From the NCBI RefSeq assembly GCF_000327285.1, contig NZ_HE998567.1, forward strand, positions 1,077,210 to 1,141,209: a stretch of 64,000 nucleotides of DNA. Reading direction: 5' to 3'. Position numbers and translations under genes: made by a program. Of the stretch, positions 52,908 to 61,656 are shown piece by piece; within the stretch, counting starts at the first letter, position 1; every line of letters starts with the position of its first letter. The notes beneath the pieces are model-generated. The model saw nothing but the letters and a program-made list of their open reading frames with translations, did no database searches and had not been told where the DNA came from. This DNA comes from Holdemania massiliensis AP2. GTDB taxonomy: Bacteria; Bacillota_I; Bacilli_A; Erysipelotrichales; Erysipelotrichaceae.

Positions 52908-54077
52908 TTAAATTCGATAGTGGGTTTCACTGACGACAACGCCGTCGACCAGCACATGCGTGATCGCCGGGAAATGGTTCGGCAGCTCCTGAACAATCAA
53001 CAGATCCGCTTTTTTCCCGACTTCAATGGAACCCACCCGATCCTCAATGCCGACCGCTTTCGCCGGATTCAGCGTGGCCATCCGCACCATTTTCGGGAGT
53101 GTCTGGCCCTGATGTTCCATCATGAAGATCGCATGCAGAATGCTGGCCGGATAGTAATCCGAGCACAGGATATCCGCAATTCCGGCTTCAATGGCCTCAC
53201 TGGCCGTGAGATTGCCGGCATGCGAGCCGCCCAACAGAATATTCGGAGCACCGACTACCGTCGCCATGTTGCGGCGATGGGCTTCAGCACAGACCTCCAT
53301 CGTAATCGGAAATTCTGAAATCGTCGCGTGGAAATCCTGAACCACATCCAGCTTTTCAATCGTATCGTCATCATGGGAAGCAATCGCAATTCCCTTTTCA
53401 AAGGCTTTGTCAGCGGCGGCCTGAATCTTGTCGAGCGTCAGTGTTTCATGGTGCATGCGGCGGCGGAGTTCTTCCTCCACCTGCGCTTCACTCAGACCTT
53501 CGTCCGCAATGTAGGACAATTTATAAATCTCCAGGTTACGATACTGGCCCTGACCTGGTGTGTGATCCATAAAGGAAAGCAGATGCACATAGCCTTTATC
53601 AATAAAATCCAGTACGTCTTCATAAGCATCGATATTATCCAGCTCAAACCGCAGATGAAAACGATGGTGAATTAAATGCAGCTGATTGTGACTGCGGTCG
53701 ATCAGCTCCATCAGTCGGCGGACATTTTCCGGACGGCGCATCGCCTTTTTGCCGGTGTTTTTTAATAACGAAATGGAATGAAACATCGTCGTGATGCCAT
53801 GCGCCATCAGTTCTTTTTCATATTCGTATAAGGCCAGCTCAAAGTCGATCACACTGGTTACACGTGGGGCGATCATCTGTTCGACGTAATCGGAATGAAT
53901 ATCGACAAAGCCGGGAATCAGCCAGCCGCCGTAGCCGTTAATCTGTTCGTCAATTTCCCCTTCGACAGGAGAACCTTCCGGCTGAATTCTGAGGATCTGA
54001 TCTTCGCGGATCACAACCTGGCAGCCGTCGAGAATTTCTTCGGGCGTCACAATGCGGACGTTCGTAATCAGTTTCAT
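52908..54077 (-). CDS. phnM: alpha-D-ribose 1-methylphosphonate 5-triphosphate diphosphatase
   Basis: Amidohydrolase fold, 389 residues, removes pyrophosphate from the triphosphate intermediate. Motifs: GFVDIHSDYVEQMIAPR (metal His/Asp), HRFHLRFEL, IAIASHDDDTIE and ILCSDYYPASILHA. Placed between phnK (12-base gap) and phnL. Full length. Confidence 0.95.
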   Translation of the reverse strand: MKLITNVRIVTPEEILDGCQVVIREDQILRIQPEGSPVEGEIDEQINGYGGWLIPGFVDIHSDYVEQMIAPRVTSVIDFELALYEYEKELMAHGITTMFHSISLLKNTGKKAMRRPENVRRLMELIDRSHNQLHLIHHRFHLRFELDNIDAYEDVLDFIDKGYVHLLSFMDHTPGQGQYRNLEIYKLSYIADEGLSEAQVEEELRRRMHHETLTLDKIQAAADKAFEKGIAIASHDDDTIEKLDVVQDFHATISEFPITMEVCAEAHRRNMATVVGAPNILLGGSHAGNLTASEAIEAGIADILCSDYYPASILHAIFMMEHQGQTLPKMVRMATLNPAKAVGIEDRVGSIEVGKKADLLIVQELPNHFPAITHVLVDGVVVSETHYRI

Positions 54078-54089
54078 TCAACTTTCCTC

Positions 54090-54935
54090 CTAAAGCAGTG
54101 AATACACTAACTGCTGAGTGTAGGGATGCTGCGGATCTTCCATGATCTGATCGGTCAGCCCCTGCTCGATGATCCGGCCTTCGAGCATGACGATCGTGCG
54201 GTCTGCCAGCATCCGAATGACAGCCAGATCATGCGAAACGACAATCATCGAAACACCGCTTTCCCGCTGGATTTGTTTAATCAGATCGAGAACATTCGCC
54301 TGAACGGACAGATCCAGGCCGGTTGTCACTTCATCCAGAAGCAGCACCGGCGGGTTGTTGGACAGGGCTTTGGCAATCTGGACACGCTGCTGCATACCGC
54401 CGGAGAACGTCTTCGGTTCATCCTTGCGGCGATGGGCGGGAATATTGACGCGATCCAGCAGCGTCACGCCGCGGTTTTCCATCAGAGCCACATTGCGGCA
54501 GCCGGCGGCGATCAGTTTCTCCGCAATGTTGCCGATCGAGGAGAAATTCATTTTGAGACCGAGATACGGATTTTGATAAACCATGCCCAGCACGGTATTG
54601 CGGATAAACCGCTGCTGCTGGGAAGATTCAGTAAACAGATTGGTGCGGCCGTCCTTATACGTTCGGATCGTTGCCGAACCGCTGCTGACCTCCTGGTCAA
54701 AATACAAACAACGCATCATCGTGGATTTCCCGCTGCCTGATTCCCCGACCACACCGAGAATTTCACCGTCGTACAGATCAAAGTTCAGATCGCGGCAGGC
54801 ATAGACCGTACCGCAGTGCGGACAATAATTGCCGACTAACGCGTCGGTTCTGCCATCCTGACAATGGATGCAGCCCGTACCGAACTGCTTGTAAAGATGA
54901 CGCACGCTCATGAGCGGTGTTTCCATGACTTCCAT
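54090..54935 (-). CDS. phnK: C-P lyase system ATP-binding protein PhnK with N-terminal zinc motif
   Basis: 281 residues. Walker A GESGSGKSTMM, signature FSGGMQQRVQIAKAL, Walker B VLLLDEVTTGLD. Between the first strand and Walker A there is a paired CxxC insertion (CIHC and CPHC), probably a structural zinc site that adds about 25 residues compared with the E. coli protein. PhnK binds the PhnGHIJ core. Overlaps the phnJ stop by one base. Confidence 0.93.
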   Translation of the reverse strand: MEVMETPLMSVRHLYKQFGTGCIHCQDGRTDALVGNYCPHCGTVYACRDLNFDLYDGEILGVVGESGSGKSTMMRCLYFDQEVSSGSATIRTYKDGRTNLFTESSQQQRFIRNTVLGMVYQNPYLGLKMNFSSIGNIAEKLIAAGCRNVALMENRGVTLLDRVNIPAHRRKDEPKTFSGGMQQRVQIAKALSNNPPVLLLDEVTTGLDLSVQANVLDLIKQIQRESGVSMIVVSHDLAVIRMLADRTIVMLEGRIIEQGLTDQIMEDPQHPYTQQLVYSLL

Positions 54936-55777
54936 TAGTTTTCCTCCCTGCGGTTGCGGCGGTTCATACAGTAACTTGTATCATTGCATTGATAGCGAAC
55001 GGTGCCGTCTGCATCCAGAATTTCATCCAGATAGACATGTTCTGCCCCGCACAAGCTGCACTTCTTCCCCTCAAAGCTTTCCGCTTCAAAAGGAGCGTCC
55101 TCAAAGTCGAGCGAAACAACTGAGGTGTACGGCGGTACGGCATAGATTTTTTTCTCCCGGCCGGCTCCCAAAAGAATGAGAGCTTCGCTGTGATCCATTT
55201 TCGGATTGTCAAACTTGGGAATCGGCGAAGGCGCCATGACATACCGTCCGGCTGTACGAACCGGGTGATCGGCGCCGGTGGCCATCCGCCCGTATTTCAT
55301 GATCTGTTCAAAAAGCATCAGCCAGGCTCCGCTGTATTCCGCCTCCGCATGCAGCTTTTTTGTCAGTCTTTCACTTGGCTCCACAGACCGCAGCGGCTCC
55401 GGTGTCGGAACCTGAAGAACCAGGATTTGTCCGGCACTTAACGGCACTTCCGGAATTCGATGGCGCGACTGGATCAGCGTGGCCTGCTCGGTATCCTGGG
55501 TAATCTGAACCCCGGTCGTGGAGGTGATCAGATTTTTAATGGAAATCGCATTCACGCTTTCATCACTGCCCTGATCAATGACTTTCAGATGATCTTCCGG
55601 CAGGATGCAGGACAGCGTCAGCTGCAGTCCGCCGGTGCCCCAGCCGCGGGCAATCGGCATTTCCCGTGAAGCAAAAGGAACCTGATATCCCGGAATCGCG
55701 ACAGCCTTCAAGGTAGCCCGGCGAATCTCACGCTTGCTGCCTTCGTCAAAAAAGGCAAAGTTGATATGCTCGTTCAT
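54935..55777 (-). CDS. phnJ: alpha-D-ribose 1-methylphosphonate 5-phosphate C-P lyase
   Basis: 280-residue radical-SAM enzyme breaking the carbon-phosphorus bond. Cluster cysteines at 240, 243 and 264 and the thiyl Cys at 270 (CSLC, then YQCNDTSYC) match the spacing known for E. coli PhnJ (241/244/266 and 272). The N-terminal FAFFDEGSKREIRRATLKAVAIPGYQVPFASREMP is typical. Overlaps phnI by 4 bases. Confidence 0.97.
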   Translation of the reverse strand: MNEHINFAFFDEGSKREIRRATLKAVAIPGYQVPFASREMPIARGWGTGGLQLTLSCILPEDHLKVIDQGSDESVNAISIKNLITSTTGVQITQDTEQATLIQSRHRIPEVPLSAGQILVLQVPTPEPLRSVEPSERLTKKLHAEAEYSGAWLMLFEQIMKYGRMATGADHPVRTAGRYVMAPSPIPKFDNPKMDHSEALILLGAGREKKIYAVPPYTSVVSLDFEDAPFEAESFEGKKCSLCGAEHVYLDEILDADGTVRYQCNDTSYCMNRRNRREEN

Positions 55778-56874
55778 GCTTTTTCCTCCCTGACTTTCCG
55801 GGCGCTGTTCAGTTTGGCCTGGAATGTAACGTAATGCGGCAGTTTTAAATGAGAAATGAAACCGGTCGCCTCGATGCTGTCGACATGATAAAGGACGAAT
55901 TCCTCATCCGAAGTCGCAAAGCTGCTCTCCGGATGCATTAAGCATTGATCCAGAATGCTCATTGCGATCGCTTTGGTTTCGTTCTGACCGGCCGCGATGC
56001 CGTAGCCAATTTCAAAACTGATCTGCTTCCTGCCGTCCTCAGTCCGACGGGTCACCGGAATTAAACTTTCCACTTCCGTCACTTTGATCTCGCCGATCAC
56101 ATACTCGTTTTCTTCATCATCCCCATTGGCCGGGTCCGCTATCGTAATCGGCAGCCGGCCGACACGCAGCTCGCACACCGTCGGATGGGCTACACCGTAT
56201 CCGCGCAGCGAAGCATAGCCCAAGGCTGTCACGGCCTGGGTCATGCCGCGGGTCAGAATCTGCAGCCGCATTGAACGCGGGCAGGGAAAAGTCAGTGTTT
56301 CCTTGGTCGCATCCTTGGGTTCGCTGTCATCCGGCTCGATCGGGTCAATGAATCCCTGTGAGCGCAGATAATCCGTCACTTTCGGCATCTGCATCGATTC
56401 CGGTGCGATGATCGTGTCCGTGTCCGCTTCTTTGAACTGCTGAAGAATTTTTTGAATTTGTTCATCGGATTCCTCCAACAGATCAAAATCCAGAAGCCGA
56501 TGGGTATAATCATAAGAAGTTCCCAAAATCTGACCGCCGGGAATATCTTTAAATGCCGCTGAGATCCGGCGTTCAATCTGCATGTCTGCACTCTCAACCG
56601 TCGTTGAATAATAACGGCGCGGCAGCGTGGAACGGTATGCCCGCAGAAGAAATATGGCTTCCTCCATTGAGCCTTCCGCCTGCTTGATCGCTAAAGCGGC
56701 CAACGATGGACAATAAATTGAGCCTTCACTCATCACCTGATCCACTAACAGGCGCATTGAGTTCTCAATTGTTTTGACAGAGGCGGCCTTACCGGAGCGC
56801 AGCCGTTCCTGCTTTAAACGGAGAATACTTTGTTCAATGGCGATCTTCCCGCCCTTTACGGCTACATAGGCCAT
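55774..56874 (-). CDS. phnI: carbon-phosphorus lyase complex subunit PhnI
   Basis: 366-residue core subunit with nucleosidase activity that joins phosphonate to ribose triphosphate. Start MAYVAVKGGKIAIEQSI is the family signature, with conserved RGMTQAVTALGYASLRGYG and FEIGYGIAAGQNETKAIAMSILDQ. Overlaps phnH by 13 bases and phnJ by 4. Confidence 0.96.
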   Translation of the reverse strand: MAYVAVKGGKIAIEQSILRLKQERLRSGKAASVKTIENSMRLLVDQVMSEGSIYCPSLAALAIKQAEGSMEEAIFLLRAYRSTLPRRYYSTTVESADMQIERRISAAFKDIPGGQILGTSYDYTHRLLDFDLLEESDEQIQKILQQFKEADTDTIIAPESMQMPKVTDYLRSQGFIDPIEPDDSEPKDATKETLTFPCPRSMRLQILTRGMTQAVTALGYASLRGYGVAHPTVCELRVGRLPITIADPANGDDEENEYVIGEIKVTEVESLIPVTRRTEDGRKQISFEIGYGIAAGQNETKAIAMSILDQCLMHPESSFATSDEEFVLYHVDSIEATGFISHLKLPHYVTFQAKLNSARKVREEKA

Positions 56875-57461
56875 GTTTCTGCCTCCTTGCTTATTTGAGT
56901 CGTCCGCGGCAGACAGAGAATTTGCCCTTGGGGATCAACAAATATGAGATCCACCCCTAACGGAAATTCAGCATTCTTTTCTGCCCGGGCTTCAATCCAG
57001 CCAGCTCGGGTTTCAATCTGACAGCGGGTAACATCCCGGATTCCCGGCCCTTTCAGCACCAGCTCCCCGCCGCTTTTCAAAGCGCTGCATTCCACGATCA
57101 GCGTCGCACCCAGCTGCGGATCTTCCAGCGTTCCGCCGCTGACCTGCTCCATCACCGAGGGCAGAGCTGCGGCTACCGATTTCGTAAGCAGCACATACGC
57201 CGCCTTTTCCATCGGACGGATCGGACAGTAAGTCAGCTGGCTGATTTTTCTTTCGAGAGCTTCATCCGCACTGAAAGCACAGAAGGTCGTATCCGCATCC
57301 AGCAAAAGCTGAATCAGACATTGGGCTGCAGGCAAACACCCTAGATCCAGACGGATCATCGCTGCCTCTTCCGACAGCGACTGGATTGTTCCGGGCCGCG
57401 CCATCGCATCCAGTACCTTGCGGTAAACGCGGTGAAGACTGTAAACCTGATCTTTATTCAT
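56862..57461 (-). CDS. phnH: phosphonate C-P lyase system protein PhnH
   Basis: 199-residue core subunit. The HRVYRKVLDAMARPGTIQSL start is the standard PhnH segment; PGIRDVTRCQ and FPLGVDLIFVDPQGQILCLPRTT close it. GAGGAG is 6 bases before ATG 57461; a longer frame to 57494 overlaps phnG. Sits 10 bases after phnG. Confidence 0.95.
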   Translation of the reverse strand: MNKDQVYSLHRVYRKVLDAMARPGTIQSLSEEAAMIRLDLGCLPAAQCLIQLLLDADTTFCAFSADEALERKISQLTYCPIRPMEKAAYVLLTKSVAAALPSVMEQVSGGTLEDPQLGATLIVECSALKSGGELVLKGPGIRDVTRCQIETRAGWIEARAEKNAEFPLGVDLIFVDPQGQILCLPRTTQISKEAETWPM

Positions 57462-57471
57462 TGACTTCTCC

Positions 57472-57897
57472 TCATTCCTTGTCCATGGTTTCAAAGCTGA
57501 CGCGGGTCTTTAAGATCTGCTTGTTCTCCTGAATTCTTTGTTTTTGCTGCAGCTGTCCCTGTTCGCGGATCATTGCGGTGAGCTGTTCGCAGCATTTCAA
57601 AGAAGCATTGTAGGCGGCGTCAATCACAGCCAGACAAAGACTTTTTTCTAGCTGATTTTCCTGCAGAATTCCGATTCCCAGAACTCCTTCCACCTCTGCC
57701 TTGCACTCGCTGACCACCATTTCCGTCAAATAGAACAGACTGCTTTGAGCACTCTCCCGCATTTTGACCATAACCAGGGACAGCTGCGGATCCTCAACGA
57801 TCCGCACTGGATGTTCGCTTTCAATTTTCTGTTTCAGCAGAGTCAGAAAATCCAGCGGACAATGAATCAGAATTTGTGTGCGTTCTTTTCGTTTCAT
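57472..57897 (-). CDS. phnG: phosphonate C-P lyase system protein PhnG
   Basis: 141-residue core subunit. ERTQILIHCPLDFL at the start, VMVKMRESAQSSLFYLTEMVVSEC and GVLGIGILQEN match PhnG. The frame is open to 57951, but a promoter -10 (57929-57934) and a PhoP-like array lie inside that extension, so start 57897 with AGGAAAGG upstream is preferred. First gene of the C-P lyase operon. Confidence 0.92.
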   Translation of the reverse strand: MKRKERTQILIHCPLDFLTLLKQKIESEHPVRIVEDPQLSLVMVKMRESAQSSLFYLTEMVVSECKAEVEGVLGIGILQENQLEKSLCLAVIDAAYNASLKCCEQLTAMIREQGQLQQKQRIQENKQILKTRVSFETMDKE

Positions 57898-57928
57898 TCT
57901 CCAAGTCCTTTCCTCAGATAACATCGCC

Positions 57929-57993
57929 ATTGTATCCCATTTCGCAAACACCTTTGTAAACCGCCCGTTAAGAGTTGTTTAAGTTTAAATCAA
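57929..57993 (-). promoter_or_regulatory. PhoP-box-like array and promoter upstream of phnG
   Basis: On the minus strand four hexamers with exact 11-bp period: TTGATT, TTAAAC, TTAACG, TTTACA (57955-57993), as in Bacillus PhoP boxes. TACAAT at 57929-57934 lies 20 bases beyond the last repeat, the expected place for a PhoP-activated -10. Confidence 0.65.
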
Positions 57994-58025
57994 CGCTTCC
58001 CGCTGACAAACGGGAGAGTGAAAAA

Positions 58026-58039
58026 TGAAAGCGCTTGGC
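58026..58039. promoter_or_regulatory. cre-like site
   Basis: TGAAAGCGCTTGGC matches the cre consensus TGWAARCGYTWWCW at 12 of 14 positions. It lies between phnG and the lipoprotein gene, so either could be the target. Confidence 0.35.
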
Positions 58040-58177
58040 TTGGGATTGTGTAGATTGATGAAAGTAGATAGCAGCCAGCCTTTGCGGATTCTTTGCCATT
58101 TTGTTTCTTTTTCTTAACATTTTATGAATTCTGATTTTCGGCTTCTGTTTCCTGTTAAAATTAAACTAGAAAGGCAG

Positions 58178-58912
58178 ATGATCACGATGAATTTCATAGA
58201 AAAAGGCACTGCGGGCATACTCTGTTTGACGCTGCTTGGAGCCTGTTCCTTTAGAACCGCCTCCGATGATCTTAAGGGTTCCAAGCCATTGGATGGGGAT
58301 CCTTGTCTTTATACGGATGCTTACGCACAGCTGGATCCGCAGACGATTGAGCTTCAGGAAAGACAGGTTGAACTCATGCCGGAAGCGTTCACTGCTGAAA
58401 CCCTGGCCACGCAGAGCACCGATATCGTACTGGCTTCTGTATGTTCGATTACCGGAGGCAGTAATTTCAATGAAGCAGCGCAAAGCTACGTTTCGCCTTT
58501 TACGCAGGGACAGCTGAAAATTATCAGAAGTCTGAAAGGCAGCCTGGAGGAACGGCAAGTTATCGCTTATGCCCGTCCTGGCGGGATCGTCAGTCACACG
58601 GACTGGCTTTTAGCCAATCCTGCATCAAATCACGTAAAAACAGATCAGCCTGAACCCGCTTATATTTATGAAAAGATCGCAGAGGACATCGACGTGGAAG
58701 TTGGAAAAGTTTATCTTCTCTATCTGTCCCGTTCCGATGAAACTGCACTGGATCCTGATGCTTATACCATCCTGGGCTATCAGGGAGGGATGCGCGAAAT
58801 TCAAAGCCAAGGTCAGGCTGAAATTTCAGCGGAAACACCGCTTTCTCAAATTGAAGTGTACTCCAATGTGGATCAGCGCTGGGAACGGCTGGATTCCTAT
58901 TTCCCTGGCTGA
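58178..58912 (+). CDS. hypothetical lipoprotein
   Basis: 244 residues with a lipoprotein signal (ILCLTLLGAC) and then a soluble, acidic protein with no family I recognise. The middle contains TDIVLASVCSITGGSNFN and a YVSPFTQGQLKIIRSLKG segment like small surface proteins that form beta-barrel or OB-like folds. Starts at 58178 or 58187 are both possible, neither with ideal ribosome spacing (AAAGG at 58170-58174). Confidence 0.68.
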   Translation: MITMNFIEKGTAGILCLTLLGACSFRTASDDLKGSKPLDGDPCLYTDAYAQLDPQTIELQERQVELMPEAFTAETLATQSTDIVLASVCSITGGSNFNEAAQSYVSPFTQGQLKIIRSLKGSLEERQVIAYARPGGIVSHTDWLLANPASNHVKTDQPEPAYIYEKIAEDIDVEVGKVYLLYLSRSDETALDPDAYTILGYQGGMREIQSQGQAEISAETPLSQIEVYSNVDQRWERLDSYFPG

Positions 58913-59021
58913 TTTCCGATAACTCTGATTTCGCTAATAAAAGAAGAAGCCTAACGGCGATGAACATTAACAATCCGGTTTATCCGAGAATCAGCCTTTC
59001 CTGCTCACCCAACGATTTTAC

Positions 59022-59050
59022 TTACGAAAATCCCTTAAAAATGGTAAAAT
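59022..59050 (+). promoter_or_regulatory. sigma-A-type promoter of the CarD gene
   Basis: TTACGA (59022-59027), 17 bases, TAAAAT (59045-59050). Confidence 0.45.
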
Positions 59051-59089
59051 AGAAGTAACCATTGACCTTTTGAAAGGGGAGTGAGTCTC

Positions 59090-59584
59090 ATGTTTCAAGT
59101 TCAAGATTATGTCCGGTATGGCGCACGAGGTATTTTTCAGGTTGAAGAAATAATCAAAAAAGAACTGCGGCCACGGCATAAGGAAATCTGTTACGTACTC
59201 AATTCTGTTTATGGAATTAATACGAAGATCGTGACCCCAGCTTCTAATCCAATGCTGCGGCCTGTTATGAAGCGGGAAGAGATCGAGCAGATGATCGAAG
59301 AAATGCCGCGGTTGGAGTCTGAGTGGATTGATGATAAACGCACTCGGGAAGAGGTCTACCGCAAGATTTTAGCTGAAGGCGACGGCCGGAAGCTGGCGCA
59401 GCTGATCAAATCCATCTATACGCAGAAACAGGATAAACTGCGGGACCGAAAATCCATTTCCCGCAGCGATGCTGAAATTTTAGAACAGGCAGAAGAGCTG
59501 CTTCATGAAGAAATTTCCCTGTCTTTTCAAATAAAAAAAGAAGAGGTCGCTGACTACCTCCTCTGCCGATTAAAAGATCAATAA
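59090..59584 (+). CDS. CarD family transcriptional regulator
   Basis: RNA polymerase-binding regulator of 164 residues. The N-terminal RID/Tudor part starts MFQVQDYVRYGARGIFQVEEI and the C-terminal helical part contains RKILAEGDGRKLAQLIKSIY, as in CarD/CdnL proteins that stabilise open promoter complexes. GGGGAG precedes ATG 59090. It is monocistronic with a strong terminator. Confidence 0.88.
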   Translation: MFQVQDYVRYGARGIFQVEEIIKKELRPRHKEICYVLNSVYGINTKIVTPASNPMLRPVMKREEIEQMIEEMPRLESEWIDDKRTREEVYRKILAEGDGRKLAQLIKSIYTQKQDKLRDRKSISRSDAEILEQAEELLHEEISLSFQIKKEEVADYLLCRLKDQ

Positions 59585-59592
59585 ATCAGCTC

Positions 59593-59633
59593 ACGGAAAA
59601 ATTGCGTCTGACGCAGGATTTTCCGTTTTTTTA
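59593..59633. terminator. rho-independent terminator between CarD and the HTH gene
   Basis: Outer stem ACGGAAAA/TTTTCCGT and inner TGCGTC/GACGCA, with a run of T residues on the plus strand. It overlaps the stop of the convergent HTH gene. Confidence 0.85.
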
Positions 59634-59909
59634 CGCCCGGAAGACGGATTTTTTTCTTTCTTCATCCTCTTCTTCAAATGCATAATCATTCAGCTCTGGG
59701 AAATCCAGAAACTCGGTCAGCGTCATATTAAAACCCAAAGCGATGTGATGCAGCGTGCTGATGCGAGGATCTTTTGTGTTGCCCCGCATGATGTTATCCA
59801 GCGTCGATTGGCGCAGAGAGGACATTTTCGCTAAGCGGTGAATAGTGACTCCACCTCGTTGGCGGCACAAAGTTTTGATTCGATTTACAAGCATCTGCGA
59901 ATATTCCAT
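59631..59909 (-). CDS. small XRE-family HTH protein
   Basis: 92-residue DNA-binding protein: RIKTLCRQRGGVTIHRLAKMSSLRQSTLDNIMRGN is a complete XRE helix-turn-helix, followed by an acidic tail (FEEEDEERKK). AGGAGAGGGG precedes ATG 59909; the longer frame (to 59981) lacks a ribosome site. Its target is unknown. Confidence 0.85.
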   Translation of the reverse strand: MEYSQMLVNRIKTLCRQRGGVTIHRLAKMSSLRQSTLDNIMRGNTKDPRISTLHHIALGFNMTLTEFLDFPELNDYAFEEEDEERKKSVFRA

Positions 59910-60402
59910 AGACAATTCCCCTCTCCTTGTTGATTTACTTGAAAAAGACTCGATTTCTATCATATCAAGTAAACGGTTCAATTATACCCGTATTCGGTTA
60001 ATTCACCACTTTCCCTGCTCAAAAAACAAGAAGGATTCTGAAAATATTTTCAATTCAGCCGACTTTGTTCTCCTGACGTAAAAAGATTAGCCTGCCATTC
60101 CAAAGATGAACATGCAAGATTTTTCCATCAAGTTCCCAAACAAGCTGCATTCTGCTGAATCTCATCGCGAAAAAGACACTTGATTTGTCCTCCATCCTCT
60201 CTTTAGCATTCTCACTAAAAAGGATCCGGTTAATTTAAGCTCTGCCGTTTATCTGCTTTCTGACCGTGCGTGCAGTCAGTTTGAAAAAAAACCGGTGCAT
60301 TTTGCATCAACACATCGGCTTCTTCATTTGACCACACAGGTCATATTCAGTAGTAGGAGATTGCGGGCAATCCGCAAATCGGCAAAGCAATATAAAGTAA
60401 AT
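59910..60402. other. intergenic region, no gene seen
   Basis: About 490 AT-rich bases. It holds the promoter of the small HTH gene and short imperfect hairpins (for example TTGCGG/CCGCAA near 60362-60377), but no ORF with a start and no repeat array. Confidence 0.5.
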
Positions 60403-61446
60403 TTATTTCTTTAATATAGGCACCCACATTCTAAATCCGTCGGGAACACCCCCCTGCTCAAACCATCTTTCAGAAAAAATGTGTTCTTCGAAGAAAATAC
60501 CTTTGCCACAGTCAAACTCATACTGATCTGTTTTATTCATAAATTCACCAAAGGACTCCGATGCTTTCATCATGCTAAGGGCTATATCCAAGTCTCCATT
60601 TTCATCGTATTGATTCAATACAACATCATTAACCAAAAACAGACCTTCTGGAGCCTCTTCAACTTGAAGTCCATGAAATACCTCTTTTTCACATTCATCT
60701 CCTATCAAAAACATCATAGCTACATATGGATGCGTTTCCAGTTCAGAAGCATTTTGATGTGGTGCTCCATTGGGATGATGGCCGATTGGCGCGAATCCTA
60801 CATAGCGTCTGCCTGTTCTGTCACTCATGTTCTCAATGCACCATTCAGACATAAGTCCCCATGCTGCACTCTCGGGATTTTCACAGTCTACCCTAAACGC
60901 AATGACTTTCTCCTTGTGATGTTCTTCAATTTTGACGATAGGTGTTTTGTTCATAATTAATTCTCCTCCTCTAAGGCTAACTTTAATAGAAAGCTTGGGA
61001 AAACAAAAATCAGAACCATTTTGCCGTATTTCGCTGGGCTTCTTTCCAGTCAGCTTTTTTACTGAACGGCTAAATGCAGCCGCCGAATCGTAGCAATATT
61101 TCGCCGCTATATCAATAATTCTTTCATCAGTATTACAGAGGTCAAAAACTGCACCGTCCATTCTTCTTTGTCTAACATATTCAGAAAAAGTCATATCTGC
61201 GACAAGAAGAAAAAAGCGCTGAAAACTGCTCCTTGACATTCCTGCACATTGCGATGCCTGATCAAAATCAATCGCTTCCAAAATATGCTCTTCCACATAT
61301 TCAATTGCATTTGTTAATCCTTGAAAATAGTTCACTCTTATCACCTGGAATTGATTATACCATGCCAGTCTGCTTATTTCTTTGCAGGAAAAAGCAAATC
61401 TTGCATATTCTTGCCTAATGTCTAGATCATCGATTCTATTCTCCAT
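60403..61446 (-). CDS. AraC family regulator with GyrI-like C-terminal domain
   Basis: 347-residue activator. The DNA-binding part is N-terminal (IDFDQASQCAGMSRSSFQRFFLLVADMTFSEYVRQRRM, then IDIAAKYCYDSAAAFSRSVKKLTGKKPSEIR), and the C-terminal half is a GyrI-like effector domain (MMFLIGDECEKEVFHGLQVEEAPEGLFLV, EHIFSERWF). ATG 61446 has AAGGGAG upstream and gives about 37 extra residues before the usual family start. A GTG at about 61335 (VNYFQGLTNAIEYVEEH) has AGGTGAT upstream and fits the family start better. AT-rich compared with the neighbours. Confidence 0.82.
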   Translation of the reverse strand: MENRIDDLDIRQEYARFAFSCKEISRLAWYNQFQVIRVNYFQGLTNAIEYVEEHILEAIDFDQASQCAGMSRSSFQRFFLLVADMTFSEYVRQRRMDGAVFDLCNTDERIIDIAAKYCYDSAAAFSRSVKKLTGKKPSEIRQNGSDFCFPKLSIKVSLRGGELIMNKTPIVKIEEHHKEKVIAFRVDCENPESAAWGLMSEWCIENMSDRTGRRYVGFAPIGHHPNGAPHQNASELETHPYVAMMFLIGDECEKEVFHGLQVEEAPEGLFLVNDVVLNQYDENGDLDIALSMMKASESFGEFMNKTDQYEFDCGKGIFFEEHIFSERWFEQGGVPDGFRMWVPILKK

Positions 61447-61544
61447 AATGAACTCCCTTTTTCGTTGAAAGGGAAGCCAGCTTGCAAATATATTATACCT
61501 CTGCACCCCGATTCAATATCGATGCTGCAATTTCCCATGTACGC

Positions 61545-61579
61545 AAAAACGCCGCCCATGGTTTCCAAGGGCGGCGTTT
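61545..61579 (-). terminator. terminator of the yhfS-yhfW-like operon
   Basis: An 11-bp perfect stem, AAACGCCGCCC with GGGCGGCGTTT, is followed on the minus strand by TTTTGCG. It lies about 80 bases after the mutase-like gene. Confidence 0.8.
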
Positions 61580-61656
61580 CGTCGTAGGTTGGCGACGGTA
61601 TTTTTGAATAAGTTTCTTAGAACTTACAACTCGGGTCAAAGTTCATCTTTTTCTGA

